Shown: piece after piece, positions 9,406 through 17,815 of the stretch
Layout: each line of letters begins with the position of its first letter
How positions within the stretch are numbered: the first letter of the stretch is position 1
From: Desulfoscipio geothermicus DSM 3669
Lineage (GTDB): Bacteria; Bacillota; Desulfotomaculia; Desulfotomaculales; Desulfallaceae
Length of the DNA: 61,289 nucleotides
Direction: 5' to 3'
Assembly: GCF_900115975.1 (NCBI RefSeq)
Contig: NZ_FOYM01000022.1
Span: forward strand, 1 to 61,289
Notes under the pieces: generated by a model
Database searches by the model: none
Seen by the model: the letters and a program-made list of their open reading frames with translations, nothing else
What the model was told of the DNA's origin: nothing
Translations under genes and position numbers: made by a program

Positions 9406-9512
9406 CACCGGTGTGGGAGAGTAGTTAATTAATACTCTTCCTGCACCGGTGTTTGTATAGATGGTCTGTCCCAGGATGTGTTTGACGGAAATTAGATGCC
9501 GATCTCCCCTTT
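9396..9512. repeat. Hairpin repeat, copy B
   Basis: Second copy of the element at 653-770, in the same orientation, with its hairpin at 9406-9451. It stands between the NTTRR-F1-like gene at 9524 and the large beta-helix gene, so it separates the locus into two transcription units. On the minus strand the hairpin precedes the putative sigma-E promoter. Confidence 0.75.
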
Positions 9513-9523
9513 TAATACAAGTA

Positions 9524-10003
9524 TTAAGTATCTAGAATAAGAAAAATATCGTCAAAATCTACTTCGTTGTCATCCCCGGAAGCAACTGTAATGGTTACCA
9601 CGACACCAAAGGGAGCCCCGAAGGGGAGTGGACCGCTGAATCCTTCATAAGATAACCAATCATCTTTACTCTTCTCTGGATTTGAGTCCGCCGGTATTTC
9701 AATAGTTATAATAGGTAACAAGGATCCCAAAGGAGTAACTGTGGCGGTTATATCTGTTGGTTTTTTTTCTTGTATTTTCATCCAAAATAAAAGTCTTAAT
9801 GAACTTAAAGGCAAAATAGGCAGGAGGACGAACTGGCTGATTGATGCCGAACCCATGTTTGCTGTCAATTTTACAAACTCGGTCCCTGTGTGGGCTTTGT
9901 CACTACTGCTTGAAGACTCAACAGTTACGTCACCCGCACTGATCCAGGGCGGGAGCGATCCCGTTTCAAACCCCGGGTTTACTAAAAGTTGTATTTCCGG
10001 CAT
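9524..10003 (-). CDS. NTTRR-F1-like surface protein
   Basis: 159 aa, start ATG with AGGGTGAT upstream. The N-terminus 'LLVNPGFETGSLPPW' followed by ~'AHTGTEFVKL' and 'SISQFV' is the pattern of the NTTRR-F1 domain, which opens many Firmicute exosporium/spore-surface repeat proteins. Here the domain stands alone (carbohydrate-binding-like jelly roll) and ends in an acidic 'EVDFDDIFLILD' strand, without collagen-like repeats. No signal peptide is seen. Its neighbour at 10371 is a divergent paralogue, and the pair suggests that the oxidase locus belongs to the spore surface. Confidence 0.7.
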   Translation of the reverse strand: MPEIQLLVNPGFETGSLPPWISAGDVTVESSSSSDKAHTGTEFVKLTANMGSASISQFVLLPILPLSSLRLLFWMKIQEKKPTDITATVTPLGSLLPIITIEIPADSNPEKSKDDWLSYEGFSGPLPFGAPFGVVVTITVASGDDNEVDFDDIFLILDT

Positions 10004-10180
10004 ATTATCACCCTCTCTGGTTTTTGGAGAATTCTTTAACAGAACAGGTATTGGCTTAACAATAACTTGATACCCAAAAACCCCTCCTTTCTCCCGGAAA
10101 AAGAAAAATCTATATGGAATATGTTTCTGCTAATACAATATAATAACAGTACTGCAAAAGTGTGCATGTCCGGGGGCTTT

Positions 10181-10294
10181 TTATTCGTCTCCCAGCCCTT
10201 TATGTCTGAACATAAACCTGCCTCCGTACTTGTCATAGCCCAACTCTTCTCCAAACCGGTGCGGTACTACCAGTACAGCTTCCGATTGTGTCAT
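10181..10294 (-). CDS. 37-residue protein of unknown function
   Basis: ATG at 10292-10294 follows AAGGAGG with eight bases of spacing, one of the best ribosome sites in the window. The frame gives 37 residues, opening 'MTQSEAVLVVPHRFGEEL' and ending 'KGLGDE'. It lies between the two NTTRR-F1-like genes on the same strand, so it may be a small spore-layer or morphogenetic peptide. I do not recognise the family. Confidence 0.55.
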   Translation of the reverse strand: MTQSEAVLVVPHRFGEELGYDKYGGRFMFRHKGLGDE

Positions 10295-10370
10295 ATAGAT
10301 AGCCTCCTTAACCTGATATCTCAGCCGCTATATTTTTAAGCCCCTAACCCTTCTTCGGTTCTTGGAAGGG

Positions 10371-10919
10371 TCAGCCCTGGAAAAACGGGATTCCCGACTG
10401 AATAGGGGGTGCCAGGGGTATTGGCGGTAGGGCTGCGGGTGTGACCGTTCCGGCAACCAGCGCCAGGTCGTCAACCAGTATCCCGCTCGTCCCGGTGGCG
10501 GGCTTTTCCAGGCGAATGACTACCTGGGCGGCCACTGCGCCGGCAGGCACTTCGCCGTATTCATCATAATAATTCCATCTCTTTCTAGAAAGGTTACGGC
10601 TCCTTATGTTAATAACCATGCCGGGCGGAATAACTGTACCCAATGCACTTAAGAAATTTACTTCAGATCTGACGCTGGATGAGCACTGAACATCCTCGCT
10701 GCGGTACTTCCTGGCCCGGAAGGAAAATCTGAGCGGAGTACCGGGGGTGATAAAGAAAACTATCTGTGATAACTCGGCAATTAAAGTCGGGTTTGCCAGC
10801 AGTAACGCCGATCTCATGCCGGAATGGGCAATCTCGCTGTTAATTGTAACGGTGCCCCGGGTTTGGAAGTTAAACAGCTCATTTTCAAATCCCCTGTTTA
10901 ATAGAATCTGTTTGGCCAT
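10371..10919 (-). CDS. Divergent NTTRR-F1-like surface protein
   Basis: 182 aa; AGAGGTGATTTC precedes the ATG. It shares the plan of the protein at 9524: 'LLNRGFENELFNFQTRG', 'AHSGMRSALL', 'ELSQIVFF' and a closing 'GILVDDLALV' strand, then a proline-rich tail (IPLAPPIQSG). It is probably a beta-sandwich spore-surface protein. It is the first gene of the minus-strand locus that continues into the oxidases. Confidence 0.65.
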   Translation of the reverse strand: MAKQILLNRGFENELFNFQTRGTVTINSEIAHSGMRSALLLANPTLIAELSQIVFFITPGTPLRFSFRARKYRSEDVQCSSSVRSEVNFLSALGTVIPPGMVINIRSRNLSRKRWNYYDEYGEVPAGAVAAQVVIRLEKPATGTSGILVDDLALVAGTVTPAALPPIPLAPPIQSGIPFFQG

Positions 10920-11015
10920 GAAATCACCTCTTTTTTTATCTCTTTCCTAACATATTCCATCGGCATATTCTTGGTCACAAAATATTTTATTATTTCCTGA
11001 ATTTTCACTTGGCAA

Positions 11016-11153
11016 GCTGAAGTCCGCCAAATACAACCCGAGATAAGATTTAAGCCGGGCGACCCGGAATATGAAAAACTCAAACGGTTAATTCAAGAGT
11101 TTGGCTATATAGAGCCGATAAAGTCACTTGTATGTCAACAGTGTTTTTGTTAA
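11016..11153 (+). pseudogene. Remnant of a ParB/Srx-like DNA-binding domain
   Basis: Two short frames, joined by a stop and a one-base shift, read KLKSAKYNPR and KPGDPEYEKLKRLIQEFGYI. This matches the N-terminal ParB-like domain of phage-type DNA methylases. The frame then ends at a TAA. It is a fragment only. Confidence 0.5.
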
Positions 11154-11240
11154 ATCAAGAAGGGAAATGGCTTGATTGATTGAGGCAAATTTGATAAAAC
11201 AAGATATAAAGCAATAGAATTTATCAGGGAGAGGTTTTGC

Positions 11241-12536
11241 ATGAGCATGAATGAACTGGCACGCCGGGTGAAGGATGCTTCCATAAAGCTGGCCGGGGCG
11301 GAAACGGAGCTGAAGAACAACGCCCTGGCGAAAATCGCTGATGCTTTACAGCAAAGAAAAGATGAAATCATCATGGCCAACCGGGAGGATTTGCAGAGAA
11401 GCGAGCAGGAACACCTCCCTGCACCCCTTTTAAAGAGGTTAAGATTTGACGAGGCCAAGATTATGGATGCCGTTGACGGGATAAAAAGCCTGATCAAACT
11501 GGAGGACCCCGTAGGCAAGACCTTATTGTCCACGGAACTGGACGAGGGGTTGGAATTATACAAGGTAACCTGCCCCATAGGGCTGATAGGGGTGATTTTT
11601 GAGTCCAGGCCGGATGCCCTGGTGCAGATTTCGACCCTTTGTTTGAAGAGCGGCAACGGTGTGTTGCTGAAAGGCGGCTCCGAAGCGAAAGAAACCAATC
11701 GCGTTCTGGCCGGTATTATCAGCGAGGCAGCGGAAGAGGCGGGCGTTCCCGCCAACTGGGTCAAGCTGTTGGAAACAAGGTCCGATGTTGACGAGATGCT
11801 TAAGATGGATGAGTATATCGACCTCATCATCCCCAGGGGATCCAATGAATTTGTCCGGTATATCATGGACAATTCCAGAATTCCCGTCATGGGACATGCG
11901 GACGGCATATGCCATTGTTATGTTGATGAGGATGCCGGCATTGACATGGCGGTGAAAATTGTTGTCGATTCCAAAACTCAATATGTGGCTGTTTGTAATG
12001 CCATGGAAACGCTGCTTGTGCATAATAAAATTGCCGCCAAGTTTTTGCCCGAGTTGAAAAAGGCGCTTGACGCCAAACAAGTTGAAATGGCGGGCTGCCC
12101 AAAAACTTTGGCTATAATTCCGGTTGCGCCGGCTGGTGAAGAGGAATGGAAAACCGAATACCTTGATTATAAACTTTCCATAAAAGTGGTGGAAAGTATT
12201 GATGAAGCCATTAGCCATATCAATACTTACGGTTCCGGCCATACCGACAGCATTATTACCGGGGATAAGGGAAAGGCGGTCCGGTTTATGAATTATGTGG
12301 ATTCAGGCAATGTTTTTTGGAACTGTTCCACGCGTTTCAGCGACGGGTTCCGTTATGGGTTTGGAGCCGAGGTGGGAATCAGCACCAGTAAAGTCCATGC
12401 CAGGGGCCCGGTGGGTCTTGAGGGTTTGGTTATTTACAAATATAAATTAATTGGCAACGGCCATATAGTAGAAGACTACGCAAACCGGTCCAAAAACTTT
12501 AAACATAACAAAATGAATAAGAAATGTCCAATGTAA
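11241..12536 (+). CDS. proA: Gamma-glutamyl phosphate reductase
   Basis: 431 aa, start ATG with GGGAGAGG upstream. ProA reduces gamma-glutamyl phosphate to glutamate-5-semialdehyde with NADPH in proline synthesis. Family signatures are clear: 'VIFESRPDALVQI', 'LKGGSEA', 'IDLIIPRGSNEFVRYI' and the catalytic Cys (about residue 252) in AVCNAMETLLV. The usual PSVCNA reads VAVCNA. A basic C-terminal tail (NKMNKKCPM) makes it slightly longer than the usual ~415 aa. No proB is adjacent. No T-box or other leader motif is evident. A convergent terminator follows. Confidence 0.95.
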   Translation: MSMNELARRVKDASIKLAGAETELKNNALAKIADALQQRKDEIIMANREDLQRSEQEHLPAPLLKRLRFDEAKIMDAVDGIKSLIKLEDPVGKTLLSTELDEGLELYKVTCPIGLIGVIFESRPDALVQISTLCLKSGNGVLLKGGSEAKETNRVLAGIISEAAEEAGVPANWVKLLETRSDVDEMLKMDEYIDLIIPRGSNEFVRYIMDNSRIPVMGHADGICHCYVDEDAGIDMAVKIVVDSKTQYVAVCNAMETLLVHNKIAAKFLPELKKALDAKQVEMAGCPKTLAIIPVAPAGEEEWKTEYLDYKLSIKVVESIDEAISHINTYGSGHTDSIITGDKGKAVRFMNYVDSGNVFWNCSTRFSDGFRYGFGAEVGISTSKVHARGPVGLEGLVIYKYKLIGNGHIVEDYANRSKNFKHNKMNKKCPM

Positions 12537-12542
12537 AACATG

Positions 12543-12599
12543 CCCGAAAGTTCTGGGCTGCCGGCGGTATTTTGCCGGCAGCCTTTGAACTTTTTCGGG
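12543..12599. terminator. Bidirectional terminator between proA and hrb
   Basis: A long hairpin: outer arms CCCGAAAgTTC / GAActTTTTCGGG and inner arms GCTGCCGGC / GCCGGCAGC. It serves both convergent genes. Confidence 0.8.
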
Positions 12600-12623
12600 A
12601 TAAAACCAGCGATTACCTGGTAA

Positions 12624-13310
12624 TTATTCTTCTTTGGAAAACTCATCCTTGCCCGCGCCGCAAACGGGGCAGACCCAGTCTTCCGGCAGTTTTTCAAAGG
12701 GGGTGTCCGGGGCGATGCCGTTTTCCGGGTCGCCTGTCGCCGGGTCGTAAACGTAGCCGCAAAGATTGCACACGTATTTGTCCATTTTCTCCATCCTTTC
12801 CGCTTTTTGGGGGGTATAGGTCGGGGCGGTTTGGGGCACGGTTCCCTTCTTAATCTGGTGGTAGTAGGCGTAGGTCATGGCAATACCTTCCTTCAGCACT
12901 TCCGCCCCGGTTACTTTGCCGATAAATATGTGGTGCGTTCCGGCATCCACTTCCTGGATCACTTCAGCTTCCATACAGGCCAGTACATGATCAGTTAAAC
13001 AGGGTACCCCGGTAATACCCGGCTTATAATTGATACCCGCGAATTTATCCACCTGCCGGCCGCTCTTGAAGCCGAACCGGCCGATCAAAGAAAGCGGGGC
13101 TTCTTGGGCCAGTACGGACACGCCGAAGACTTTACTGTCCCTGATAAATTCACTGGTCAGGTTTTGCTTGTTGATACTGACGGCGACGGTGGTCGGGTCG
13201 TTGGATATCTGAAACACTGTGTTGGCCACCTGCCCGTTGATTTGGTCACCTTTCTTGGAGGTGACGATATACAGTCCGTAGCTGATTTTATGCAGGGCTT
13301 TGGGGTTCAA
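12624..13310 (-). CDS. hrb: High-molecular-weight rubredoxin (flavin reductase-rubredoxin fusion)
   Basis: 228 aa. Residues 1-155 form a flavin-reductase-like FMN-binding domain ([15 protein letters not shown], then [14 protein letters not shown]). Residues ~175-228 form a rubredoxin with [10 protein letters not shown] and [11 protein letters not shown] iron-binding Cys pairs. In Moorella-type anaerobes Hrb passes electrons from NAD(P)H to the flavodiiron protein FprA for NO or O2 reduction. It is the last gene of an operon that starts with fprA, which supports that pairing. Confidence 0.93.
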   Translation of the reverse strand: MNPKALHKISYGLYIVTSKKGDQINGQVANTVFQISNDPTTVAVSINKQNLTSEFIRDSKVFGVSVLAQEAPLSLIGRFGFKSGRQVDKFAGINYKPGITGVPCLTDHVLACMEAEVIQEVDAGTHHIFIGKVTGAEVLKEGIAMTYAYYHQIKKGTVPQTAPTYTPQKAERMEKMDKYVCNLCGYVYDPATGDPENGIAPDTPFEKLPEDWVCPVCGAGKDEFSKEE

Positions 13311-13335
13311 GTCAAAACCTCCTTGGTTGAACTAC

Positions 13336-13908
13336 TTAGTAATTGGCGCACCAGAGTTCGTAATAACTCCGGGGATGGGCGCAGGCGGGACAGTTTTCCG
13401 GCGCGCTTTCGCCCTCGTGCAGGTAACCGCAGTTACGGCACTTCCAGATCACCTTTTCTTCCCGCTGGAAAACTTTATTTTGTTTGATGTTTTCCAGCAG
13501 GGCGTTAAAACGTCTTTCATGCCCGTCTTCCGCCCTGGCTATGGCTCGGAAAACGGCGGCGATTTCAGGAAAACCTTCCTCATCAGCCACTTTGGCAAAC
13601 TCGGGGTACATGTCGGTGTGTTCGTGGTTTTCCCCCGCAGCGGAAGCCCGCAGGTTTTCCTCTGTGCTGCCGATTGTCCCGGCGGGGAATGAGGCGGTGA
13701 TTTCCGCTTCTCCGCCCTGCAGGAACTTAAACAGTCGCTTGGCGTGTTCCTTTTCGTGGTCCGCCGTTTCCAGGAAAACAGCGGCTATTTGCTCGTAACC
13801 CTCTTTTTTGGCTACGCTTGCGAAGTAGGTGTAGCGGTTCCTGGCCTGGGATTCTCCCGCAAAAGCGGTCAGAATGTTTTTTTCTGTACGGGTACCTTTT
13901 AATTGCAT
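13336..13908 (-). CDS. Rubrerythrin
   Basis: 190 aa from the ATG before [10 protein letters not shown], with AAAGGAG upstream; an earlier TTG overlaps that site. The ferritin-like diiron domain shows '[13 protein letters not shown]', '[14 protein letters not shown]' and '[11 protein letters not shown]' (Glu and His ligands). The C-terminus is a rubredoxin-type centre ([22 protein letters not shown]). It reduces hydrogen peroxide in the anaerobic cytoplasm. It stands between the rubredoxin and hrb genes in the stress operon. Confidence 0.95.
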   Translation of the reverse strand: MQLKGTRTEKNILTAFAGESQARNRYTYFASVAKKEGYEQIAAVFLETADHEKEHAKRLFKFLQGGEAEITASFPAGTIGSTEENLRASAAGENHEHTDMYPEFAKVADEEGFPEIAAVFRAIARAEDGHERRFNALLENIKQNKVFQREEKVIWKCRNCGYLHEGESAPENCPACAHPRSYYELWCANY

Positions 13909-13970
13909 AATAACCAGTGCTCCTTTCAATTCCCTGCAGGGTAATGCATACTCCGGCAGGGGATTTCATA

Positions 13971-14165
13971 TTAGTTTTCCCTGGGGAATTTTGACCGGGC
14001 CACCTGGTGTTCCGGTCTGAACCGGTCTTTTTCCGCCAGGCATTCCGGGCACTCCCAGTCTTCCGGCAATTCTTCAAAGGAAGTGCCCGGGGCGATGCCG
14101 TTTTCCGGGTCGCCCGTCGCCGGGTCGTAAACGTAGCCGCAAAGCTCGCAAATCCACTTTTCCAT
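13971..14165 (-). CDS. Rubredoxin
   Basis: 64 aa with the two canonical loops [14 protein letters not shown] and [11 protein letters not shown] that bind one Fe. The second loop has Leu where Gly is usual. It probably supplies electrons to superoxide reductase, rubrerythrin or FprA. A basic tail of ten residues extends beyond the usual 52-54 aa. The region 14098-14160 and the rubredoxin part of hrb (12714-12780) are nearly identical in DNA, suggesting recent duplication or gene conversion. Confidence 0.95.
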   Translation of the reverse strand: MEKWICELCGYVYDPATGDPENGIAPGTSFEELPEDWECPECLAEKDRFRPEHQVARSKFPREN

Positions 14166-14186
14166 CTCGAACTCCTTATTGTAAAA

Positions 14187-14561
14187 TTAAGCTTTCCAGT
14201 GGCCGTGCAGGTTGCAATAAGTCCTGGCCGTAATGTTGTCCGCGTCAACGGTGAATACCGCCACCGGCTTGTCGCCGGGTTGGAGAAACTGCCGGTAAGT
14301 TTTATCGCCGGCAATTACTTCAATCCACTCGATGTAGTGTTTTTCCTCCATCGGGTGCTCTGCGCTGCCGACTTTCACCGTTACTTGCCCGGCGGCCTTT
14401 TCCACCACCGGAACGTGTTTTTCCCTGGCGGCATCCACCGTGTTTTCGGCCAGCAGTGCCATGGGCCGGTTGCAACATACCAGTTGCCCCTTTCCCCCGT
14501 GCAAAACTTCCACAATATTACCGCAAACATTACACTTGTAAACCTGTCTTAATTCAGCCAT
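14187..14561 (-). CDS. dfx: Desulfoferrodoxin (superoxide reductase)
   Basis: 124 aa. The N-terminal desulforedoxin-like centre I has CNVCG and a CC pair. Centre II has the His ligands in HYIEWIEV and the closing CNLHGHWKA motif. It reduces superoxide to peroxide using rubredoxin, whose gene follows directly. AGGAGGA precedes the ATG. Confidence 0.95.
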   Translation of the reverse strand: MAELRQVYKCNVCGNIVEVLHGGKGQLVCCNRPMALLAENTVDAAREKHVPVVEKAAGQVTVKVGSAEHPMEEKHYIEWIEVIAGDKTYRQFLQPGDKPVAVFTVDADNITARTYCNLHGHWKA

Positions 14562-14628
14562 GTTAAAAGTCCTCCTTTATTTGTAATTTAAAATTTATAC
14601 CGTACCGGCCCCGGTTATCCGGCCGGTA

Positions 14629-15810
14629 TCAAATCTGTTCTCCCAGCTTTCTGCCTGCGGCCCTGACCGACTCCAGTTCCTCGTCACCGGGCAGGTATTG
14701 GATGTTGATAAAATCAAGTGGGGTTTCCCAGCCCATCTCTTTCATGACGGCAGCCACTTCTTTGGCACCCTGGCCGCCCCAACCGTAAGAACCGAAGGCC
14801 AGGCCGATGCGTTTTTTCGGTCGCAGGCCCTTGATATAGGTTAAAAATGCGCTGACGGTGGGCAGCATGCCGTTGTTTAAAGTGGGGGAGCCGATTAAGA
14901 TAGCTCTGGCGGTTAACAGGTCGGTCATAATTTCGGAGATGTGGCTGGTCTGTAAAAACCTCATTGTAACCGGCACTCCCGCATCCTCCAGCCCGTCCCG
15001 GAGTGCCAGCGCGATCCTCTTGGTGGAATCCCACATGGTATCGTACACAATGAGCGCCTTTTTATCAGTTTCATTGCCGGCCCACCGGCGGTATACCGGC
15101 AAAATCTTTTGTATGTAAGAGCGCCAGATTACCCCGTGGCTGGGTGCGATCATGTCTATGTCCAACCGGCCCACGACATCCAGTGCCTTGTTCACGTTAT
15201 CTCCGTAGGGGAGCACTATATTGGCGTAGTATGTGGCCGCCTCTTCATGAATGATATCCCAGCCCACCTCGTCGTCAAAACGCCCGTCGCCGGCTATATG
15301 CTGCCCGAAAGCATCGTTGGGCAAAAGAAGTTTATCCTGCGGGATGTAGGTGACCATGGAATCGGGCCAGTGAACCATCGGCACATGTACAAACTTCAAG
15401 GTCCGGGAACCAATCGACAGCTCTTCGCCCGACTTGACTGCCAAAAAATCCCAATCATCCTTTTTATAATACCTTTTCAGTCCTTTTTGGCCCTGCGGGG
15501 AGGTAACCAGTTTCGCTCCGGGGGCCAGTTCCATGATTTTGGGCACGCTGCCGGAGTGGTCCATCTCCACGTGGTTTGATACCAGGTAATCTATTTTTGA
15601 CGGGTCCACAATTTTTTTGATTCTGCTCAGCATTTCATCAAACAGGTAATGCTTGACGGTATCCACCAGGGTAATTTTGTCATCCACAATAAGGTAGGCG
15701 TTATAGGTGGTGCCCCGCGGGGTTACATATCCGTGGAAGTAGCGCAGGTTCCAGTCGATGGCGCCAACCCAGTATATTCCAGGTTTGATTTCTACAGGTT
15801 TCAATTGCAT
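14629..15810 (-). CDS. fprA: A-type flavodiiron protein (NO/O2 reductase)
   Basis: 393 aa. The metallo-beta-lactamase-like diiron domain carries NHVEMDHSG (the H-x-E-x-D motif), and later 'PNDAFGQH' and 'APSHGVIWR'. The flavodoxin domain starts near residue 250 (ALIVYDTMWDSTKRIA) and binds FMN. The enzyme detoxifies NO or O2 to N2O or water in anaerobes. It is the first gene of the five-gene operon, directly behind a strong promoter. Confidence 0.95.
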   Translation of the reverse strand: MQLKPVEIKPGIYWVGAIDWNLRYFHGYVTPRGTTYNAYLIVDDKITLVDTVKHYLFDEMLSRIKKIVDPSKIDYLVSNHVEMDHSGSVPKIMELAPGAKLVTSPQGQKGLKRYYKKDDWDFLAVKSGEELSIGSRTLKFVHVPMVHWPDSMVTYIPQDKLLLPNDAFGQHIAGDGRFDDEVGWDIIHEEAATYYANIVLPYGDNVNKALDVVGRLDIDMIAPSHGVIWRSYIQKILPVYRRWAGNETDKKALIVYDTMWDSTKRIALALRDGLEDAGVPVTMRFLQTSHISEIMTDLLTARAILIGSPTLNNGMLPTVSAFLTYIKGLRPKKRIGLAFGSYGWGGQGAKEVAAVMKEMGWETPLDFINIQYLPGDEELESVRAAGRKLGEQI

Positions 15811-15850
15811 TCCCCTTTCTTTGCGTCATAAGTTTATAATCAATTTAAAT

Positions 15851-15886
15851 TTATATTAATTATATATTACTTGCTTGGTTTGTCAA
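15851..15886 (-). promoter_or_regulatory. fprA promoter with overlapping PerR-like box
   Basis: Minus-strand TTGACA (15881-15886), a 16-base spacer, and TATAAT (15859-15864). The 15 bases at 15851-15865 match the PerR consensus (TTATAATTATTATAA) at 13 positions and cover the -10. Peroxide- or metal-responsive repression is therefore likely for the operon, although AT-richness weakens the match. Confidence 0.65.
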
Positions 15887-15946
15887 TATAAAATATCCAA
15901 GAAAATTATAAAATTTTTCAACGGTAATAAAAAAACGGTCGAAAAA

Positions 15947-16004
15947 CCCGAAAAGGGACCGGCATCTTTTCAAAAAGCGAAAAAAGAGCCGGTCCCCTTT
16001 CGGG
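15947..16004. repeat. GGGGACCGG-type palindromic repeat
   Basis: Arms CCCGAAAAGGGACCGGC and GCCGGTCCCCTTTCGGG form a long hairpin. The same style of repeat recurs at 20403-20459 and 30095-30186. It overlaps the end of the IS256 remnant and probably belongs to a dispersed REP-like family. Confidence 0.6.
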
Positions 16005-16214
16005 TAAATCATTTACAATGTTATTATACTTTTCCAGCAAAACATGTACCGCAGTGGCATCATCAAAGCCGTTTTCAAGTATTTGCAGGGAGCGAACGCG
16101 GCCATTCTCCCTTACTTTTAGTACCAAAGCATCCACCAATACGAACGGGTATTGTATTTTGCGCAGGTCACGGTTATTCCAGGCGCTTACCAGCGGGTCG
16201 AGTTTCTTGCACAA
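16005..16214 (-). pseudogene. IS256-family transposase remnant with internal deletion
   Basis: The frame starts 'KKLDPLVSAWNNRDL', 'YPFVLVDALVLKVRENGRV', the region around a catalytic Asp of IS256 (mutator) transposases. It then jumps to 'LENGFDDATAVHVLLEKY', which belongs near the C-terminus of the same family. The middle of the gene is missing. A palindromic repeat follows immediately. Confidence 0.75.
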
Positions 16215-16288
16215 GTCGGAAGCGGTGGACTTGGGTACATGGAGTCGGGTGGTTTACTTTTGGGATTAAGGTAAAAAGGTTGGTGTAA

Positions 16289-16835
16289 ATGATGAACCAA
16301 GTTGATAAATACATTGCTACTCTTGAGGGTACAAAGCAGGAGTGGGTATCGGAGCTGGTATGCTTTATGAGGGAAGTATACCAGGACATCCCTGAAACCT
16401 TTGATTATAAGATGCCTACATATAAAGGCGATGGCTTTTATATTGCCTTTGCCGCACGGAAAAATTATTTTTCCTTTTACACCAGTGATGTGAGAGTTTT
16501 ATCTCTTATAAAGGAATTATCGCCAACTGCCCAAACTGGGCAAAGGTTGTGCAAAACTAAAATATACCGACCAAGCTGCGGTAGAGATATTGACCGACGT
16601 AATTAAAGAGATTGTCGATTATCATGAAGCACAGAAAAGTACTGCGGTTATTGATCTTGAGGCGGCGAAGAAGTGGGCTGAAATTTCACCCGACATAAGA
16701 CGAAAGCTGATTAATAATGTTTTTTGCAGCAAGTGTGGTGTAACGGTCATAGTGGATTATGTTTTACATAACGACCGTTTCGGGATTGTGCTTAAAGGTA
16801 AATGCAAAAAGTGTGGCGGGGATGTGGCTTCCTCT
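16289..16835 (+). pseudogene. Frameshifted DUF1801-type gene fused to a Zn-ribbon-like segment
   Basis: The first frame starts well (GGTGTAA then ATG; 'VDKYIATLEGTKQEWV', 'DYKMPTYKGDGFYIAFAARK') and matches DUF1801/YdhG-like proteins. Near 16525-16550 small insertions and deletions shift the frame. Homology then continues as 'LTDVIKEIVDYHEAQ' and a segment with CSKCG and CKKCGG Cys pairs. The 3' end runs into the convergent gene at 16757, so it appears truncated as well as frameshifted. Confidence 0.6.
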
Positions 16836-17230
16836 ATTTTTCGAACAACCCTCATGGTAGCATTTCCAACATATTTGTAAACAGTGGCTGATGTTACAAA
16901 TTCAGCAGAGCAGGATTTTGGCATGTCTTTTTGCGTATCGGGCTGATAGCCAAAAGGTTCTAAAATAGTTTTTACCATCCGTCCCAGTGCTTGTTTTGTG
17001 AAATTATCAGTTAAATCAAAAGTAGGTGATGGGAGATTTTTATAGTAATTTTCTACTTCTTGAATGCAGGCAGATAAAGCAGGTTTGTCTGCTTCGGTTG
17101 CGTCTATCATTGCGATAATGTTATCGTCCTTTGATAGGATGTTTTCAAAAATATGGATTGCTTCCGGATTGCCGTCATATTTTTTACAGTTTGGGTTTTG
17201 GGCAATAAAATCCCTAAATGATGCTTTCAC
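16757..17230 (-). CDS. Hypothetical protein
   Basis: 157 aa starting at GTG behind AAGGAGG with good spacing. The N-terminus is 'MKASFRDFIAQNPNCKKY'; most of the chain looks helical and soluble. I do not recognise the family. The last ~20 residues (PHFLHLPLSTIPKRSL) overlap the broken convergent gene and may not be native, so the true C-terminus could have been lost in a rearrangement near 16830. Confidence 0.5.
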   Translation of the reverse strand: MKASFRDFIAQNPNCKKYDGNPEAIHIFENILSKDDNIIAMIDATEADKPALSACIQEVENYYKNLPSPTFDLTDNFTKQALGRMVKTILEPFGYQPDTQKDMPKSCSAEFVTSATVYKYVGNATMRVVRKIEEATSPPHFLHLPLSTIPKRSLCKT

Positions 17231-17264
17231 AGGATATCCCTCCTTATCCTAAGTCCCTTCATCG

Positions 17265-17310
17265 TTGCTGTTGTATTTTACGAAGAATATTGCTATAATA
17301 ATAACAGCAA
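17265..17310 (+). promoter_or_regulatory. Promoter and operator of the first toxin-antitoxin module
   Basis: TTGTAT (17271-17276), 17 bases, TATAAT (17294-17299). Perfect 8-bp arms TTGCTGTT (17265-17272) and AACAGCAA (17303-17310) flank it, as expected for antitoxin autorepression. Confidence 0.7.
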
Positions 17311-17329
17311 AAGGGAAAGGAGATTTATT

Positions 17330-17584
17330 ATGCCTAACATTAAGCCGATTTCCGATTTAAGGAATTACAATGAAGTGTTGCGCAGCATAGAGGAGGGTTC
17401 ACCAGTCTTTTTAACAAAAAATGGCCGTGGCCGCTATGTGGTTATGGATATGCAGGAATATGAAAAAATGCAGGCAAAATTAAAATTGCTTACTGAACTT
17501 GCTAAAGGTGAAAAGGCAGGGCAGGAAAATAGATGGCTAACCATTGATGAACTAGAAGCATCCCTGGGGGTAACGAATGGTTAA
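17330..17584 (+). CDS. Phd/YefM-family antitoxin
   Basis: 84 aa with the family pattern 'IKPISDLRNYNEVL', 'PVFLTKNGRGRYVVMDMQEYEKM'. The N-terminal half binds DNA and the C-terminal tail would wrap the ParE/RelE-type toxin. AAAGGAG stands upstream. The partner toxin gene that overlaps its end is broken, so the antitoxin is now an orphan. Confidence 0.88.
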   Translation: MPNIKPISDLRNYNEVLRSIEEGSPVFLTKNGRGRYVVMDMQEYEKMQAKLKLLTELAKGEKAGQENRWLTIDELEASLGVTNG

Positions 17585-17776
17585 TCTTAAAATCTCGCCC
17601 AAAGCGCAAAAGGATATGCTGGAGACAAAAGAATATATATCTCCGAGGAATTAGGTAATCCTACAGCAGCAACGAATGTGCTTGCTAAAATCACCAAACG
17701 ATTTTGGGGATGTTGCAGAGGAAGAAGACAACTGATTATCAAATATAAGATTTTGATTGGTAAGAGCATCGCTTAG
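17577..17776 (+). pseudogene. Broken ParE/RelE-type toxin gene
   Basis: ATG overlaps the antitoxin stop by eight bases. The reading starts 'VNLKISPKAQKDMLETKEYI', then a small indel near 17640 shifts the frame. Homology resumes as 'EELGNPTAATNVLAKITKRF'. The tail 'KYKILIGKSIA' follows after a large gap, so the core of the toxin is missing. Confidence 0.7.
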
Positions 17777-17815
17777 ACGGTGCTTTTTTTATGCTTTTTT
17801 TCAGGAGGAACGAGC

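Noticed and set aside
10950-11240. T-box or proline-related leader before proA
   Set aside because: No AGGGTGG-type T-box word, specifier loop or terminator pair is visible.
11556-12242. 228-codon minus-strand frame inside proA
   Set aside because: It is antisense to a clearly recognised enzyme and has no recognisable domain or start signal.
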